DNA of 64,000 nucleotides, taken from Gammaproteobacteria bacterium (GTDB taxonomy: Bacteria; Pseudomonadota; Gammaproteobacteria; Pseudomonadales; Pseudohongiellaceae). Shown one piece after another: positions 35,211 to 43,223 of the stretch. The notes under the pieces were generated by a model. It made no database searches. It worked only from the letters and a program-made list of their open reading frames with translations, and was not told the origin of the DNA. Position 1 is the stretch's first letter, and each line of letters opens with the position of its first letter. The stretch spans positions 17,062 through 81,061 of the forward strand of contig JAURWS010000031.1 in assembly GCA_030654835.1 (NCBI GenBank), written 5' to 3'. A program made the position numbers and the translations under genes.

Positions 35211-36248
35211 TTATGGTCTGGGATCTTCGCCGAGAAGAATCTTCTGTACCCGCCAGGCAGAAATCTCTGCCACCAGCAGCTCGCTGGGATCGCGACAGTC
35301 CATGCCATGAATGGTCTGGAACTGACCGGCCGCCTTGCCAGCCTCGCCAAACCTGCCGATGATCGTGCCGTCCAGCTCCATCTTGTAGACCTCGCCGCTG
35401 GTCGCCCAGGACGCCGCCGGATTGCTGTCGGAGTTGGAATTGGACACGAACAGATACTGGTGCTCGCCCTCAGAGATACAGATCTCCCACGGGTCACCGG
35501 TCTCTTCATACATATCCAGTAATTCCAGATCGCTGCTGTAGACCTTGACGCGGGCATTGCCACGGTCGCCTACATAGATATTGCCCAGATTGTCCGAGGC
35601 GATGGTGTGCGGCGTATCGAACTGGTCGATGGCCTCGCCACGCTGACCGGTGCCCACCTGGCCGACATAGTGGCCATCCGGGGTGAATTTCACGACGCGG
35701 TGATTGATGTAGCCGTCCGAGACGAAGATATTGCCTTCGGTATCCCAGGTGACGTCTGTCGGTCGTCCGAACAGGTAGCGCTCATCCGGCCCCGCCCCCC
35801 CGGGCAGCTCGATCGCACCCTTGACGGCTTCGGGGCGGTACCCCAGCACCATCACGACCCGGCCTTCCGGGTTGAACTTCATCACCTGATTGGAGCCTTC
35901 GTCGACTGCCCAGATGTTGTCGTCGCGGTCCACGCGCACCTTGTGAGCGAATTCCAGACCGTACAGTCCGGCGCCGATCTCGCGAACGTAATTGCCATTC
36001 TGGTCAAATTCGAACAGGCGCGTGTCGCCGCTGCGAGTGTAGATGAAGATGTGCCCTTGAGAGTTGGTTGCCACTCCCAGCACTTCGCCGAAATACAATC
36101 CTTCGGGCAGTTTGATGAATCCTTCCACAGGTTCGTGAGGGATGGTGGGAACGTTTTTGGCCAGCGCCTGAGCGGCGAGCGGACCAGTCCACGTCAGCAT
36201 GACAGCAGCCACAAGCGGCAGCAGGGGCCAGCGATTGTTCAGTTTCAC
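35211..36248 (-). CDS. secreted NHL-repeat protein, second copy
   Basis: 345 residues from GTG at 36248, chosen because GGAGG lies 7 nt upstream and a signal peptide begins here (LLPLVAAVMLTWTGPLAAQA). NHL propeller like the neighbour: DDNIWAVDEGSNQVMKFNPE, GRPTDVTWDTEGNIFVSDGY, PHTIASDNLGNIYVGDRGN. Roughly the same blade order, so the pair arose by duplication. Probably first gene of a two-gene transcript. It is divergent from the second PQQ dehydrogenase, which suggests joint use. Confidence 0.85.
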   Translation of the reverse strand: MKLNNRWPLLPLVAAVMLTWTGPLAAQALAKNVPTIPHEPVEGFIKLPEGLYFGEVLGVATNSQGHIFIYTRSGDTRLFEFDQNGNYVREIGAGLYGLEFAHKVRVDRDDNIWAVDEGSNQVMKFNPEGRVVMVLGYRPEAVKGAIELPGGAGPDERYLFGRPTDVTWDTEGNIFVSDGYINHRVVKFTPDGHYVGQVGTGQRGEAIDQFDTPHTIASDNLGNIYVGDRGNARVKVYSSDLELLDMYEETGDPWEICISEGEHQYLFVSNSNSDSNPAASWATSGEVYKMELDGTIIGRFGEAGKAAGQFQTIHGMDCRDPSELLVAEISAWRVQKILLGEDPRP

Positions 36249-36446
36249 GGGGGAGCCTCCAGTTATTATTATTGAGTGCGCGGAAACTGTCCTCGTACTG
36301 CGCCGCGCTGTCAAGGACGGCGTGGCCCGGTCCTGAAAAAAAGCGACGGAAAGAGGGGGCTTGCGCTGAATGGCCAGCCATCGCGCTTACCTCTGGAATT
36401 GTGTTAGCGTGAGGCCGATCAAGAACAACAGCATAAGGGAGACATC

Positions 36447-38318
36447 ATGAACAACAACGGATGGCACCGGAAGCGCAGCCTGGTGCTCGCCACAGCCGTG
36501 CTGGGCGCCTGCCTCAGCGCCGGTCTCAGAGTCCAGGCCGCGAGCGCGGCAGACGGTCCCGCTGTCGACTGGCCACAATACCGTGGCGATCTTGCAGGCA
36601 CCGGCTACTCGCCACTGACGCAGATCGACGCGAGCAATGTCAGCTCGCTGACCCCAGGCTGGCGCTACTCACTGCGCAGCGCTGGCGACACCAGTGAGAA
36701 CGGACCCAACTCGCAGGCCACCCCGATCGTCGTCGATGGCGTCATGTACGTGCCCGGCGCCGACGCTATCGTGGCGCTCGATCCGACCACCGGCACCGAA
36801 ATATGGAAGCACACCGTCAGCGGAGACACGCCCTCACGCCGTGGCGTCGCCTACTGGGCTGGCAGCAGCGACAGCGCCGCCCGCATCCTCTTCACCGCCG
36901 GCACGCAGTTGATGGCACTCGACGCGGCCACCGGAGTTCCGGCCGTCGCCTTCGGTGCGCAGGGCAACATCGATCTGGTGACTCCTTACAACTCCGTTCC
37001 TCTGGTCTACGACAACATCGTCGTGGTGGGCGCCAACACCCCGCGTGGCGCCGCTGGCGGCATCGGCAATGCCCGCGCCTATGATCTGCGTACGGGCGAA
37101 AAGCTCTGGGAGTTCAGCTCGGTGCCGCAGCCGGGCCAGCTCGGTCACGACACCTGGGAAGGCGACAGCTGGCAGGGCCGCCTCGGCGCCAATGCCTGGC
37201 CCTTCTATTTCACCGTGGATGCCGAGCGCGAATTGCTGTACTTGCCGCTGGCCTCGCCCATCCCCTTCGCTTACGGGGGCGACCGCGAGGGGGCCAACCT
37301 GTTCGCCAACTCGATAGTGGCGGTGAACATCCGCAGCGGCGAATACGCCTGGCACTTTCAAACCATTCATCACGACCTCTGGGATCACGATCCACCCGCT
37401 GCCCCCGCACTGTTCGACATCGAGCGCGACGGCGCCAGCATTCCTGCCTTGGGCGTGACCACCAAATCCGGGTATCTGTACATTCTCGATCGCACTACGG
37501 GCGAGGCCATCTACGGGATCGAGGAGCGGGCAGTGCCACCCAGTGACGTGCCCGGTGAGCACGCCTTCCCGACCCAGCCGATCCCGGTGAACCCACCGGC
37601 ACTGGCCCGCGTCAGTTACGCCCCGCGCGATCTGGTACGTGCCGAACAGACCTCGGCCGAGCACGCGCAGGCATGTGCGGAGCTGGCGGCCAGTGTCGGC
37701 GCTATCCACAACGAGGGGGCCTTCACGCCCTGGGCCTATCGTCCGGACGAGACCAGCACCCGCACGACGCTGCTCTTCCCCGGCCTGGTAGGCGGCCCCA
37801 ACTGGGGCGGCGCATCGTTCGATCCAGCCTCGGGTTACCTCTTCGTGTTCTCGCAGGATATCGGCAGCTTCGGCTGGATGCAGGCGGCCGAGCCAGGTGC
37901 GGCGTTCCCCTTCGAGAGACGCAGCCCGCGACCGGCCAACTTTGATGTGCAGATCGGAGATTCGCGCTGGCCCTGCCAGTCACCGCCCTGGGGGCGCCTG
38001 ACTGCCGTGGACAGCAGAAGCGGAGACATCGTCTGGCAGCAGCCCGTCGGCATTACCGAGGGCCTGCCCGCTGAGCGTCAGCAGACCGGCCGACCCGGCC
38101 GCGCCGCCGCGATTGCCACCGCCAGCGGCCTGCTGTTCATGGCCTCTACCGACGACAATCGTTTCCGCGCTCTGGACGCCCGCTCCGGCACACAGTTGTG
38201 GGAGACGACGCTGCCCAGACGCGGCAACGCCAATCCGATGACCTATGCGGACGCCGAAGGCAGGCAGTATGTGGTGATTGTAGCGACGGATGAGGTGGTG
38301 GCATACCGGTTGCCCTGA
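36447..38318 (+). CDS. PQQ-dependent dehydrogenase, membrane-free
   Basis: 623 residues. Signal peptide (LVLATAVLGACLSAGLRVQA), then a PQQ beta-propeller starting WPQYRGDLAGTGYSPLTQI, typical of glucose- and polyol-type quinoproteins, through TIHHDLWDHDPPAAPALFDI (PQQ-region Trp-Asp) to the last W motif (GTQLWETTLPRRGNANPMTY). No cytochrome domain and no N-terminal helices, so it is a soluble periplasmic enzyme that must pass electrons to an external acceptor. AAGGGAGACATC precedes the ATG. It is in line with, but 2.4 kb from, the cytochrome-fused enzyme. Confidence 0.88.
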   Translation: MNNNGWHRKRSLVLATAVLGACLSAGLRVQAASAADGPAVDWPQYRGDLAGTGYSPLTQIDASNVSSLTPGWRYSLRSAGDTSENGPNSQATPIVVDGVMYVPGADAIVALDPTTGTEIWKHTVSGDTPSRRGVAYWAGSSDSAARILFTAGTQLMALDAATGVPAVAFGAQGNIDLVTPYNSVPLVYDNIVVVGANTPRGAAGGIGNARAYDLRTGEKLWEFSSVPQPGQLGHDTWEGDSWQGRLGANAWPFYFTVDAERELLYLPLASPIPFAYGGDREGANLFANSIVAVNIRSGEYAWHFQTIHHDLWDHDPPAAPALFDIERDGASIPALGVTTKSGYLYILDRTTGEAIYGIEERAVPPSDVPGEHAFPTQPIPVNPPALARVSYAPRDLVRAEQTSAEHAQACAELAASVGAIHNEGAFTPWAYRPDETSTRTTLLFPGLVGGPNWGGASFDPASGYLFVFSQDIGSFGWMQAAEPGAAFPFERRSPRPANFDVQIGDSRWPCQSPPWGRLTAVDSRSGDIVWQQPVGITEGLPAERQQTGRPGRAAAIATASGLLFMASTDDNRFRALDARSGTQLWETTLPRRGNANPMTYADAEGRQYVVIVATDEVVAYRLP

Positions 38319-38357
38319 GCTTGCGGCAACCGGTTTGCAACGCGATGCGCCGAGACT

Positions 38358-38627
38358 TCAGCGACTGATGCGAGTGTCGCTGCGGTGATCGGCGCAGAAT
38401 TCTCTGCGGGTCTTTTCTGTGCCGTCCGGCTTGAAGAAGCTCCAGAACTCGGCTCCTGCGAGGAACACGTTGGTCATGCCACAGCGGATCCGGAAGTTGC
38501 CATCCTCAATAATCGCGTAGCCAGGAGGCAGGACCATTGGCTGCTGCGACTGTCCACCATCGCTCGCGCATGAGACAAACACGGACATACATACTGACAT
38601 TACTGCAAAGGCACGTCGTGACGACAT
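38358..38627 (-). CDS. small putative lipoprotein, paralogue 1
   Basis: 89 residues with N-terminal signal (VMSVCMSVFVSCASDGG), a lipobox-like Cys, and a short conserved domain (PPGYAIIEDGNFRIRCGM, FFKPDGTEKTRREFC). Two conserved cysteines may pair. Close relative of the next upstream gene. AAAAGGAGTTGTC before the ATG is a clear ribosome binding site. No family recognised. Confidence 0.7.
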   Translation of the reverse strand: MSSRRAFAVMSVCMSVFVSCASDGGQSQQPMVLPPGYAIIEDGNFRIRCGMTNVFLAGAEFWSFFKPDGTEKTRREFCADHRSDTRISR

Positions 38628-38731
38628 GACAACTCCTTTTCTGGCGGTGATCTGTAACGGTAGAGGGTTTGACTTGATACGGCAGCGTAGCGATCCGGAT
38701 CATAACACCGCTTCCCCGGTGCAGGCGCGCC

Positions 38732-39037
38732 TCACCTTCTGAAGAGCGTCCCGCTGCGGTACTCCCCGCAGAATTCCCGAAGAGTCTTCTCTGCTCCGTC
38801 CTCCTTGAAGAAATGATCGATGGATTGGCGTGGCAGGGACACCCACTTGGTGCCACAACGCACCAGAAAGTTGTTGTCCTCGAAGACACTGGCGTAACCC
38901 GGTGGCTGCAGCAACGGACGTCCAGATGTGCCAGCGCTGGCACAGCCCGCAAGAGGAGAGACGAGAGCAGTCGCAAGGACCAACGCAATGACGGTTTTAT
39001 AGACAGGCATAACTGCAATAACACGTTGCTGTGACAT
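38732..39037 (-). CDS. small putative lipoprotein, paralogue 2
   Basis: 101 residues from the ATG at 39037, chosen for GGAAGGAGTGGCC just upstream; the longer frame to 39091 is unsupported. Lipoprotein signal (LATALVSPLAGCASAG) and the same mature domain as its neighbour: PPGYASVFEDNNFLVRCG, HFFKEDGAEKTLREFCGEYR. The shared core has two invariant Cys and an EKT-REFC signature. Function unknown. Confidence 0.7.
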   Translation of the reverse strand: MSQQRVIAVMPVYKTVIALVLATALVSPLAGCASAGTSGRPLLQPPGYASVFEDNNFLVRCGTKWVSLPRQSIDHFFKEDGAEKTLREFCGEYRSGTLFRR

Positions 39038-39168
39038 GGCCACTCCTTCCCTGTGATTGATTGACTGAGGCAGATTTTCGAAGACTTGCACGCGCGGAGG
39101 ATATTATCCCGGATTGCCAGCCCCCGCCATGAGAGAGGGGCAGGCGACCGGCTTATGAGATGAGCGCC

Positions 39169-39876
39169 TTACACAGTCGTATCGGCACGGGTGATCGACA
39201 GATACAGCGAGGCAAACGAAGCCTTGATCCACATGATCGCCGGGAAGATGCCGACCAGCAGTAATGCCATCCCCAATACAAACAGGAAGAACGAGGTCAG
39301 CCCCAGCAGGAAGATTGTCCAGGTGTGACCCCGGGTGATCCGCCAGCTCGCCTCGACAGCCGCGATTGGCTCCATGCCCTCATCCATCACCAGATAAGAC
39401 GCGAACACCAGACGGCAGGCCACATAGATTCCCGGAATCACCAGTGCAATGAAGCCGATGCCGACCAGCCCGAACACCAGCAGCGCCGTGAGCACCACAT
39501 TGATGTAGTTCTGAAAGCCGTCGAACATGCTCTTCATTTCAACCGGATCACCGCGCACGCCGCGCAGGAACACCAGGTCGATGCCGTAGTTGACCACCGG
39601 CATGAACAACAACCGGTAGGCGAACCCCAGCAGGCCGAAGAAAGGCGACACGCTGTCATCACCAGAACCTTCCATGCTCGCGCCCTGAAACGGAATCTCC
39701 ATCACGACCAAGACGAGCACGGGCAGGAAGAACACCAGAAAATTGTCCTGCATCTTGCGCCAGCCACTGCCGAGGGCACTGCCGACGCGTGGCTCCGGGT
39801 AGGTGGTCGCAGAATGACTGGTCGGGCCTGGGGCCCCATCTGCATCCGGCAGCAGATTGGTTTCTTCGTTCTCCAT
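39169..39876 (-). CDS. multi-pass membrane protein, BPSS1780-like
   Basis: 235 residues. After an acidic, Pro-rich N-terminus (40 residues) come about five to six helices (NFLVFFLPVLVLVVMEIPFQ, VVLTALLVFGLVGIGFIALV, LLGLTSFFLFVLGMALLLVG), with a conserved PGIYVACRLVFASYLVMDEG and AVEASWRITRGH. This signature occurs in small-domain membrane proteins of the BPSS1780/DUF975-like group; function unknown. It is divergent from the LuxR-type gene across a double dyad, so probably co-regulated. Confidence 0.75.
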   Translation of the reverse strand: MENEETNLLPDADGAPGPTSHSATTYPEPRVGSALGSGWRKMQDNFLVFFLPVLVLVVMEIPFQGASMEGSGDDSVSPFFGLLGFAYRLLFMPVVNYGIDLVFLRGVRGDPVEMKSMFDGFQNYINVVLTALLVFGLVGIGFIALVIPGIYVACRLVFASYLVMDEGMEPIAAVEASWRITRGHTWTIFLLGLTSFFLFVLGMALLLVGIFPAIMWIKASFASLYLSITRADTTV

Positions 39877-39947
39877 GACGATCTCCTTGCTATGAGTTGA
39901 GGTTGTTGGCTGGTGGCAAAATTAAGCGCATTCCGCACCGCTGCCAA

Positions 39948-39987
39948 ACTACCAAAGTAGTGATTTGCAAATTCCTACTTTGGTAGT
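39948..39987. promoter_or_regulatory. double dyad operator between the membrane protein and the LuxR-type gene
   Basis: ACTACCAAAGTAG (39948-39960) and its exact complement CTACTTTGGTAGT (39975-39987), 14 bp apart. Each arm is itself a dyad, CTAC-CAAA-GTAG, so two regulator dimers could bind 27 bp apart (centre to centre). Located just upstream of a LuxR-HTH gene, it is most likely bound by that regulator. Confidence 0.7.
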
Positions 39988-40022
39988 GATGCAGTCGTGT
40001 TGCCCGGTGCTATATTCGCGGC

Positions 40023-40943
40023 ATGATTGACTACAACACTCTTCTTCTCTGGCTTAGCTTTACACTCTGCCTCTCTATGACGGCGGGCGGCATCCTCGTT
40101 CTGTTCCGCCATCGCCAGGGCGTCAGGAAGGCTGCGTTCAATTTCCTGCAGTATTTTCTGATACTGCTTTATGTCTTCGGCTTCTATGGGTTGTGGAGCG
40201 GGATTCTCGTGGCGGAGTTGACGAATCTGGAGAACGTGGAAGCCGTGGCGACGCTCGTGTCGCGGCTGGGCGCTCCGTTTTATCTCTGCGCTCTGGTGAT
40301 GTTGCTGATCTGGGTCGCCCGGGCTCAAGAACGTCCGGCGGGGTGGATCGTGGCACTGACGTCGACGCTGACTATCGCACTCGTCATGATCATCAGCTTG
40401 GTGGGGGTGTTGCTCGCGCAGCCATGGGGTGGGGACGATCCGGTGCGCACGGTCTGCTCGGTGGCCGGGTTGGTGACATCACTGGCGGTGGTGGCCACTC
40501 TCGTCTCGGGTAGCAAAGCAGTCGTCAGGCCCGAAGCCAGAAATGCGCTCACCGCGCTGGCGGCAGGAACGGGCCTGATTCATCTGGGTGCGTTTACGCC
40601 GCTGGTACAGGAAGCGCACTACGAGACAATTTTCGTGGTGCTGTTCTACCTCTTCAACACCGCGCTGGTGGTGTTCTACACCTATCAGGCGGTGGATGAT
40701 GAAGTGCAACCGCAGCCCAGACTGACTCTCGATGACTTCCTTGCACGCTATGGCATCAGCAAGCGGGAGGCCGACATCGTGCACGGCATCTACGCAGGCA
40801 AGACCAATCAGGAAATCGCCAACCAGTTGTTCATCACCCTGCAGACCGTGAAGGACCATTCGTCACGGATCTATCAGAAAGCCTTCGTCAAGAATCGCGC
40901 GCAGCTGACGACGTTGATTAGAGAGACTCAGAACGTCAGCTGA
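40023..40943 (+). CDS. membrane-anchored LuxR-HTH transcriptional regulator
   Basis: 306 residues. About seven hydrophobic helices (first: LLWLSFTLCLSMTAGGILVL) fill residues 1-230, then a GerE/LuxR HTH (LARYGISKREADIVHGIYAG, TNQEIANQLFITLQTVKDHS). So it is an integral membrane DNA-binding protein, with no separate kinase or receiver domain. Such one-component membrane LuxR proteins are poorly characterised. The last codons overlap the convergent beta-barrel gene at 40928. The double dyad upstream suggests autoregulation together with the divergent membrane-protein gene. Confidence 0.85.
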   Translation: MIDYNTLLLWLSFTLCLSMTAGGILVLFRHRQGVRKAAFNFLQYFLILLYVFGFYGLWSGILVAELTNLENVEAVATLVSRLGAPFYLCALVMLLIWVARAQERPAGWIVALTSTLTIALVMIISLVGVLLAQPWGGDDPVRTVCSVAGLVTSLAVVATLVSGSKAVVRPEARNALTALAAGTGLIHLGAFTPLVQEAHYETIFVVLFYLFNTALVVFYTYQAVDDEVQPQPRLTLDDFLARYGISKREADIVHGIYAGKTNQEIANQLFITLQTVKDHSSRIYQKAFVKNRAQLTTLIRETQNVS

Positions 40944-42304
40944 CTCTGTAGATAGAAGTAATGGGTCTGCGACGCCATCTTCGCGCCGCCCACCCGCTCC
41001 GCGAAATCTGACCAGTCGACCCACGCAAAACCACTCTCCAGCGTCAGGTTGCCCGGGATGACGTCCCATTGCAGACGCGCTTCCAACTGCTGACCAAGAC
41101 CACGTCCCGAGCTGCCACGACTGTCACGCAGCCCTGTCCCTGACCAGGTATCGCGTGACTCCGCCAGACGAAACTCCCGATGGGTCACCATCAGACGCAT
41201 ACCCGCTGCAGGCGTTGCGTTGATGCGGTATCCGGCAGACACAAGATTGGTTCGTGCGAAAGGACCATAGAGGCTGGTAGGACCGAAATCAAAACGGCGT
41301 TCGCCGTAGACATCACCAATGCGCTCCATACTGCCATCGAGCGGATTCTCATCGCCTGACGCATAATCGAAGAGCGCCTGTACCCTGGGATTCCAGGCGG
41401 CGGCGAAGCTGTAACCAACTTCAGCGTGCAGAAAATATGCTTCATGATCCAGAGTGCGCACATCGGTGCTGGCCGCTGTGGCATGCGAGCTGCCCCTTTG
41501 CAGCACGGTTTCAATGTCGAAATCCATCTGCTTCGCTGCCGTCGGATGGAACAGCCGGACGCCGTAGTGGTTCAGTCGGCGATTCGTCCCTGTTTGACTG
41601 CGGGTGTCCTTTTCGTTCAACCGGATGTAGTAAAAATCGCCTCGCAGCCACTCAGTCAGTGCAGGCAGTTCGCTGAATGCTCCCCACAGTTCGATAGCGT
41701 CACTGCGCCGATCCCGCACGGTGCGATTCGCCAGGAGGTCGTTGAGATTATTGGGAATGCCGGGAACCGGTTGCAGATAGAACAACTGCAGACGCGAGCC
41801 ATTTTCCAGTGTCAGCGCGGAATTCAGTCCGTCAAAACTCGTGGGCACCGTGCTGAAAGTGCTGCGGGCAATGACGCGACGGCTGCCAAGATCAACGGTC
41901 TGCCTGCCGAGCTTCACGTCGAGCGTCGTTTTCTGCTGCAGGAAATCGCTGACGTTCACGGTGGCATAGAGTTGTTGCAGGTTTGCAGTATTCACCACTT
42001 TGCTCGTCAGCGAGCTGCCGGAATCGGCAAGGGCCTGCCGCGCATCGAGGACTTCGAGCACAACGCTGGAATTCTCCTTGCGATACTCTCCGGTCACCGT
42101 CGTGCGCGAAAGCAACACCTGATCACTGCTGCCCAGCCGCCCAGCCCGGAACTGACCATCGAGATTTTCAAAGCGCAGCTGATGGGTGAACACCACACGG
42201 GTATTGTCGGTGGATTCAATGAGGCGCCAGGGTTGTGAATCTTGAGCGAAGCTTGGAAGAGCGAACGGGATTAAAAGTAGAAAGGCTGAAAACCTGTGCC
42301 GCAT
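40928..42304 (-). CDS. outer-membrane beta-barrel, alginate-export-like
   Basis: 458 residues from the ATG at 42304, which follows GGAGAGTCACA; the frame is open far upstream but that part is antisense noise of the next gene. Signal peptide (AFLLLIPFALPSFAQ), then an AlgE-type barrel (TRVVFTHQLRFENLDGQFRA, HAEVGYSFAAAWNPRVQALF, a last strand ending HYFYLQSQLTF with C-terminal Phe). Family members are porins for anionic sugars or other solutes. It follows the nonaheme cytochrome and OMP genes, possibly a third member of that unit; the gap is 151 bp. Confidence 0.82.
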   Translation of the reverse strand: MRHRFSAFLLLIPFALPSFAQDSQPWRLIESTDNTRVVFTHQLRFENLDGQFRAGRLGSSDQVLLSRTTVTGEYRKENSSVVLEVLDARQALADSGSSLTSKVVNTANLQQLYATVNVSDFLQQKTTLDVKLGRQTVDLGSRRVIARSTFSTVPTSFDGLNSALTLENGSRLQLFYLQPVPGIPNNLNDLLANRTVRDRRSDAIELWGAFSELPALTEWLRGDFYYIRLNEKDTRSQTGTNRRLNHYGVRLFHPTAAKQMDFDIETVLQRGSSHATAASTDVRTLDHEAYFLHAEVGYSFAAAWNPRVQALFDYASGDENPLDGSMERIGDVYGERRFDFGPTSLYGPFARTNLVSAGYRINATPAAGMRLMVTHREFRLAESRDTWSGTGLRDSRGSSGRGLGQQLEARLQWDVIPGNLTLESGFAWVDWSDFAERVGGAKMASQTHYFYLQSQLTF

Positions 42305-42455
42305 TGTGACTCTCCGGGACGATTGATATTCGAGGTCGGAACGCCACTGCAGTGCGATACCGACCTCCTCCAATTTCCCGGCAATACTACTTGTTGTCAG
42401 CGCCCGCTGCACCCGCCATCGACGTATCTTCCATCGCCATTGATTCAACGCATCT

Positions 42456-43223
42456 TCAACGCACGGAAAACGCGAACGAAAACCCAAGGCGCAGCTCTGT
42501 ATCACGTTCCTCTCCCAACACACTGCGACGAACTCCCGCGTCGAACACGAGATTGTCACTGAAATTCCAGATGGCGCCGACCAACACTGCCGCCTCTTCT
42601 GCCTCTCCCAGCTCATGGGCATAGAAGACCTCGGCGACAGGGCGCACAGCCCAATCACCCGGGCCTTCCAGAATGGTCCCGAAAGCCAGCTCAGTGGCGC
42701 TGTCACGGGTGTGGACGGCCTCCGCAGTGAAGTGTAGCGCACCCCACTGAGCCTCTTGACTGACAATCCCGGCGAGGATGGCGCCGGTTCCCGATTCGGC
42801 GTTGATGCCGGGGAGTTCGAATCCGAATTCGGTGGCGACACTCAGCCCGGATTGTCCCTGCAGACTGCCGTCACGCACCACGTGTTTGAGCAACAGCGCA
42901 TTGCCGACCATGGTGTTCCGTCCGCGTCCGCGAGGATGTTCACTCTCACCTTCGACGATCACCTCCCAGCGCGGCGCGAATCCGTAATTGACCACAACCG
43001 CAGGAGCGATAAGCGTGTTTCCGTCGTTACCGCGACGATAACTGAACGGGCTGAGTTCAATCTCGACTTCACCTGGCTCAACCACGTCGGCGTCGGTGGA
43101 ATCGAAAGGACGATAAGCGAAGGTGGTCGGCGACCATCCCGCCAACAGCAGCGGGATCAAGAAGAGCAACGACCTCGGGCCCACCATTTTGAGCGGTGTA
43201 TTGTCCGGTCGCCTCGGCTTCAT
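42456..43223 (-). CDS. outer-membrane/secreted protein coupled to the nonaheme cytochrome
   Basis: 255 residues from the ATG at 43223. The start overlaps the upstream stop as TGATG, with GGAGCAG before it, so translation is coupled. Signal peptide (LLFLIPLLLAGWSPTTFA), then an amphipathic beta-rich sequence (EVEIELSPFSYRRG, VVNYGFAPRWEVIVEGESEH, ending LRLGFSFAFSVR) typical of a small beta-barrel. I assign it as a putative outer-membrane barrel of the transporter/DUF3187-like kind. Its pairing with a multihaem cytochrome is suggestive of a porin-cytochrome unit. Confidence 0.7.
   Translation of the reverse strand: MKPRRPDNTPLKMVGPRSLLFLIPLLLAGWSPTTFAYRPFDSTDADVVEPGEVEIELSPFSYRRGNDGNTLIAPAVVVNYGFAPRWEVIVEGESEHPRGRGRNTMVGNALLLKHVVRDGSLQGQSGLSVATEFGFELPGINAESGTGAILAGIVSQEAQWGALHFTAEAVHTRDSATELAFGTILEGPGDWAVRPVAEVFYAHELGEAEEAAVLVGAIWNFSDNLVFDAGVRRSVLGEERDTELRLGFSFAFSVR

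Noticed and set aside
42305..42841. N-terminal 179-residue extension of the alginate-export-like barrel
   Set aside because: It runs out of frame through the next gene on the same strand, while the signal peptide and ribosome binding site are at 42304.
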